Assembly: GCA_047974615.1 (NCBI GenBank)
Contig: JBKECM010000109.1
Span: forward strand, 1-44,221
Direction of reading: 5' to 3'
Length of the DNA: 44,221 nt
DNA from: JBKEBX01 sp047974615
GTDB lineage: Bacteria > Bacillota > Clostridia > Lachnospirales > CAMZNU01
The position numbers were made by a program, and so were the translations under genes. Each line of letters starts with the position of its first letter. The stretch's first letter is position 1. Positions 42,994 to 44,221 of this stretch are shown here, piece by piece. The notes beneath the pieces are model-generated. The model was not told the DNA's origin, searched no databases, and worked only from the letters and a program-made list of their open reading frames with translations.

Positions 42994-44221
42994 ATGCATA
43001 AATTTTATATAGTTTTTGAAATAAATAACAATTATGAAAAATTTAGACAAACAATAGACAGTTTATATTCTTCATTTAAATTTGATGGGAACTATCAAAT
43101 TATTATTGTTTCAAATTTATTTAAATATCAATTAAATGAAAAAACAATAAAGACGCTAGATTTACTAGATGATGAAGTGGAAATATTTTTAGGTGTGACT
43201 GAAAAAGAAAAAATTGATGTTATATCTAAGATTGAAGGGTTAGATAAAAATATTTTAACCTTTATTTGTGAAGGTGATATCTTAAGTGAAAAATATTTTG
43301 ATGAATTAAATAATTTCTTTAATGAAAACTTGAATATAAATATTGCTACTATAGATTACTGTAAATCAGAAATAGTAAATATTGATAAAAATTCAGAATT
43401 ACCTTTTAATCTTAATGGTTTAAGCTTACTGGTTGATTTTAACAAAATCTCTAAAGTAGATAATTTATATAAGTTTATATATTCGTTAATTTTACATAAC
43501 AAAGCCTATGGAAAATTGTTTATAGATGATTGTACTTTTGAAAGTAATGATAGTATTATATCACATTCATTACTTTTTGAATTAATATCTTGTGTAAAAA
43601 AATTTTCAAAAAAATTACCTACTTATGTTTTAGAACTTTCTAAAAAGTTTATTGAATATCAATTACATTTAAAGCCGAGTATAGAGAATGAAGAAGTATT
43701 AAAAAACATTATTATTGTTTTACAAAAAGATTTTTTACAAGAAGATTTTTTTAGTAAAGTTATATCATTGGGCTTATTAAATTTTGCGTTTAAAGAAAAA
43801 CATAGTTTTTTTGAAGTAAAAGTTACTGAAGTTTGCTTAGGTGATGATAGTATCACTGTGGTTAAGGGACAAATTTATGCAATTTCTTCAATGTATGAGT
43901 TTGAACCTAAAGTTTTACAAAATAAAATGATAGTTAGTCCTATTAATTTAGTTCAAAATAATGTAGAAAACATATTAGATAGTATAATAACTTCTTATAC
44001 TTTTGAAGTTGAAGTAAAACTAATTGATAGTAGTGTAGAAATTGAATTTTTTGCTAGTGATATTGATGTATGTACTGAAATTGAAAATAAACGCTTTGAA
44101 AACGGTTTTGAAGTCATAAAAAGTGAAAATAATAATAGTTTGAAAATTATTAAAAGAGAAAATGAAAAAAAGTTTCTTGTAAGTTGTATTATTCCTATTT
44201 ATAATGTTGAGAAGTATTTAA
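42994..44221 (+). CDS. Multidomain glycosyltransferase, partial at window end
   Basis: An open frame of 409 codons runs off the window edge with no stop. The start is ATG 42994, seven bases after AGGGGGA and 16 bases beyond the previous gene. Residues 1-200 form a degenerate GT-A-like domain similar to that of the previous protein (HKFYIVFEINNNYEKFRQTI), with CEGD (92-95) in place of the DxD. After a middle region of about 190 residues, a second GT2 domain begins at 394 with FLVSCIIPIYNVEKYL, closely matching the start of the gene at 38595. So it repeats the accessory-domain-then-GT2 architecture. The C-terminal part, perhaps TagF-like, is not visible. Confidence 0.85.
   Translation, partial: MHKFYIVFEINNNYEKFRQTIDSLYSSFKFDGNYQIIIVSNLFKYQLNEKTIKTLDLLDDEVEIFLGVTEKEKIDVISKIEGLDKNILTFICEGDILSEKYFDELNNFFNENLNINIATIDYCKSEIVNIDKNSELPFNLNGLSLLVDFNKISKVDNLYKFIYSLILHNKAYGKLFIDDCTFESNDSIISHSLLFELISCVKKFSKKLPTYVLELSKKFIEYQLHLKPSIENEEVLKNIIIVLQKDFLQEDFFSKVISLGLLNFAFKEKHSFFEVKVTEVCLGDDSITVVKGQIYAISSMYEFEPKVLQNKMIVSPINLVQNNVENILDSIITSYTFEVEVKLIDSSVEIEFFASDIDVCTEIENKRFENGFEVIKSENNNSLKIIKRENEKKFLVSCIIPIYNVEKYL

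Overview
The window comes from a very AT-rich, low-GC Gram-positive anaerobe, most likely Bacillota/Clostridia (Lachnospirales-like; this is an inference from gene content). Signs are strong AGGAGG-type ribosome sites, TTG as well as ATG starts, a one-polypeptide pyruvate:ferredoxin oxidoreductase, a rubrerythrin/desulfoferrodoxin pair, SLH and LysM surface proteins, and the Bacillota housekeeping order yicC-gmk-rpoZ-priA-def-fmt. No rRNA, tRNA, CRISPR array, prophage or complete insertion sequence was seen.

Layout. 1-447: noncoding, with a minus-strand transposase remnant and the yicC promoter. 448-9153: plus-strand housekeeping run yicC, gmk, rpoZ, priA, def, fmt, a membrane zinc peptidase and tex. 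9319-10467: fucO-type iron alcohol dehydrogenase, converging on a polar amino acid ABC transporter (10631-12768, minus). The transporter is divergent from argG-argH. Each side of that divergent region carries a 21-codon leader ORF with its own Shine-Dalgarno and a CGG arginine codon. argH runs directly into a LacI-family regulator, then galK and galE, with a palindromic operator before galK. 19134-19661: noncoding, with a decayed palindrome and the promoter of a secreted LysM/FMN-binding protein (19662-21458). Minus-strand genes for a DEDDh exonuclease, a nitroreductase and a YqeG-type phosphatase follow (21734-23676). Then come pyrH-frr and the large nifJ-type gene (24509-29478). 30245-34521: two tandem GGDEF membrane proteins, a radical SAM protein and a beta-lactamase-fold protein without its catalytic motifs. 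34730-35657 (minus): desulfoferrodoxin and rubrerythrin. 35786-36238: small membrane protein. 36783 to the end: an envelope locus with an SLH protein, a secreted protein with a poly-aspartate tail, and three glycosyltransferase genes, the last cut by the window edge.

Mobile and repeat DNA. A nonautonomous palindromic element with ends GAGGGTGCTG...CAGCACC occurs three times in long intergenic gaps (23886-24164, 29619-30008, 36478-36671). Two copies are flanked by perfect 9-bp direct repeats, so they moved by transposition. The third is the longest and carries a cluster of three hairpins. A different palindromic element lies at 24227-24396, and the copy at 36478 sits between a consensus promoter and the SLH gene.

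How the genes work together. The first third is translation, nucleotide and genome maintenance. The middle combines arginine biosynthesis and amino acid uptake with galactose/UDP-sugar metabolism, which can feed the envelope glycosylation locus. nifJ with the oxygen-defence genes fits strictly anaerobic energy metabolism. The LysM/FMN protein may extend redox chemistry to the cell surface. The most unusual items are the TSD-flanked element family, the paired leader ORFs, the degenerate beta-lactamase-fold protein and the glycosyltransferase array whose accessory domains have lost the DxD motif.
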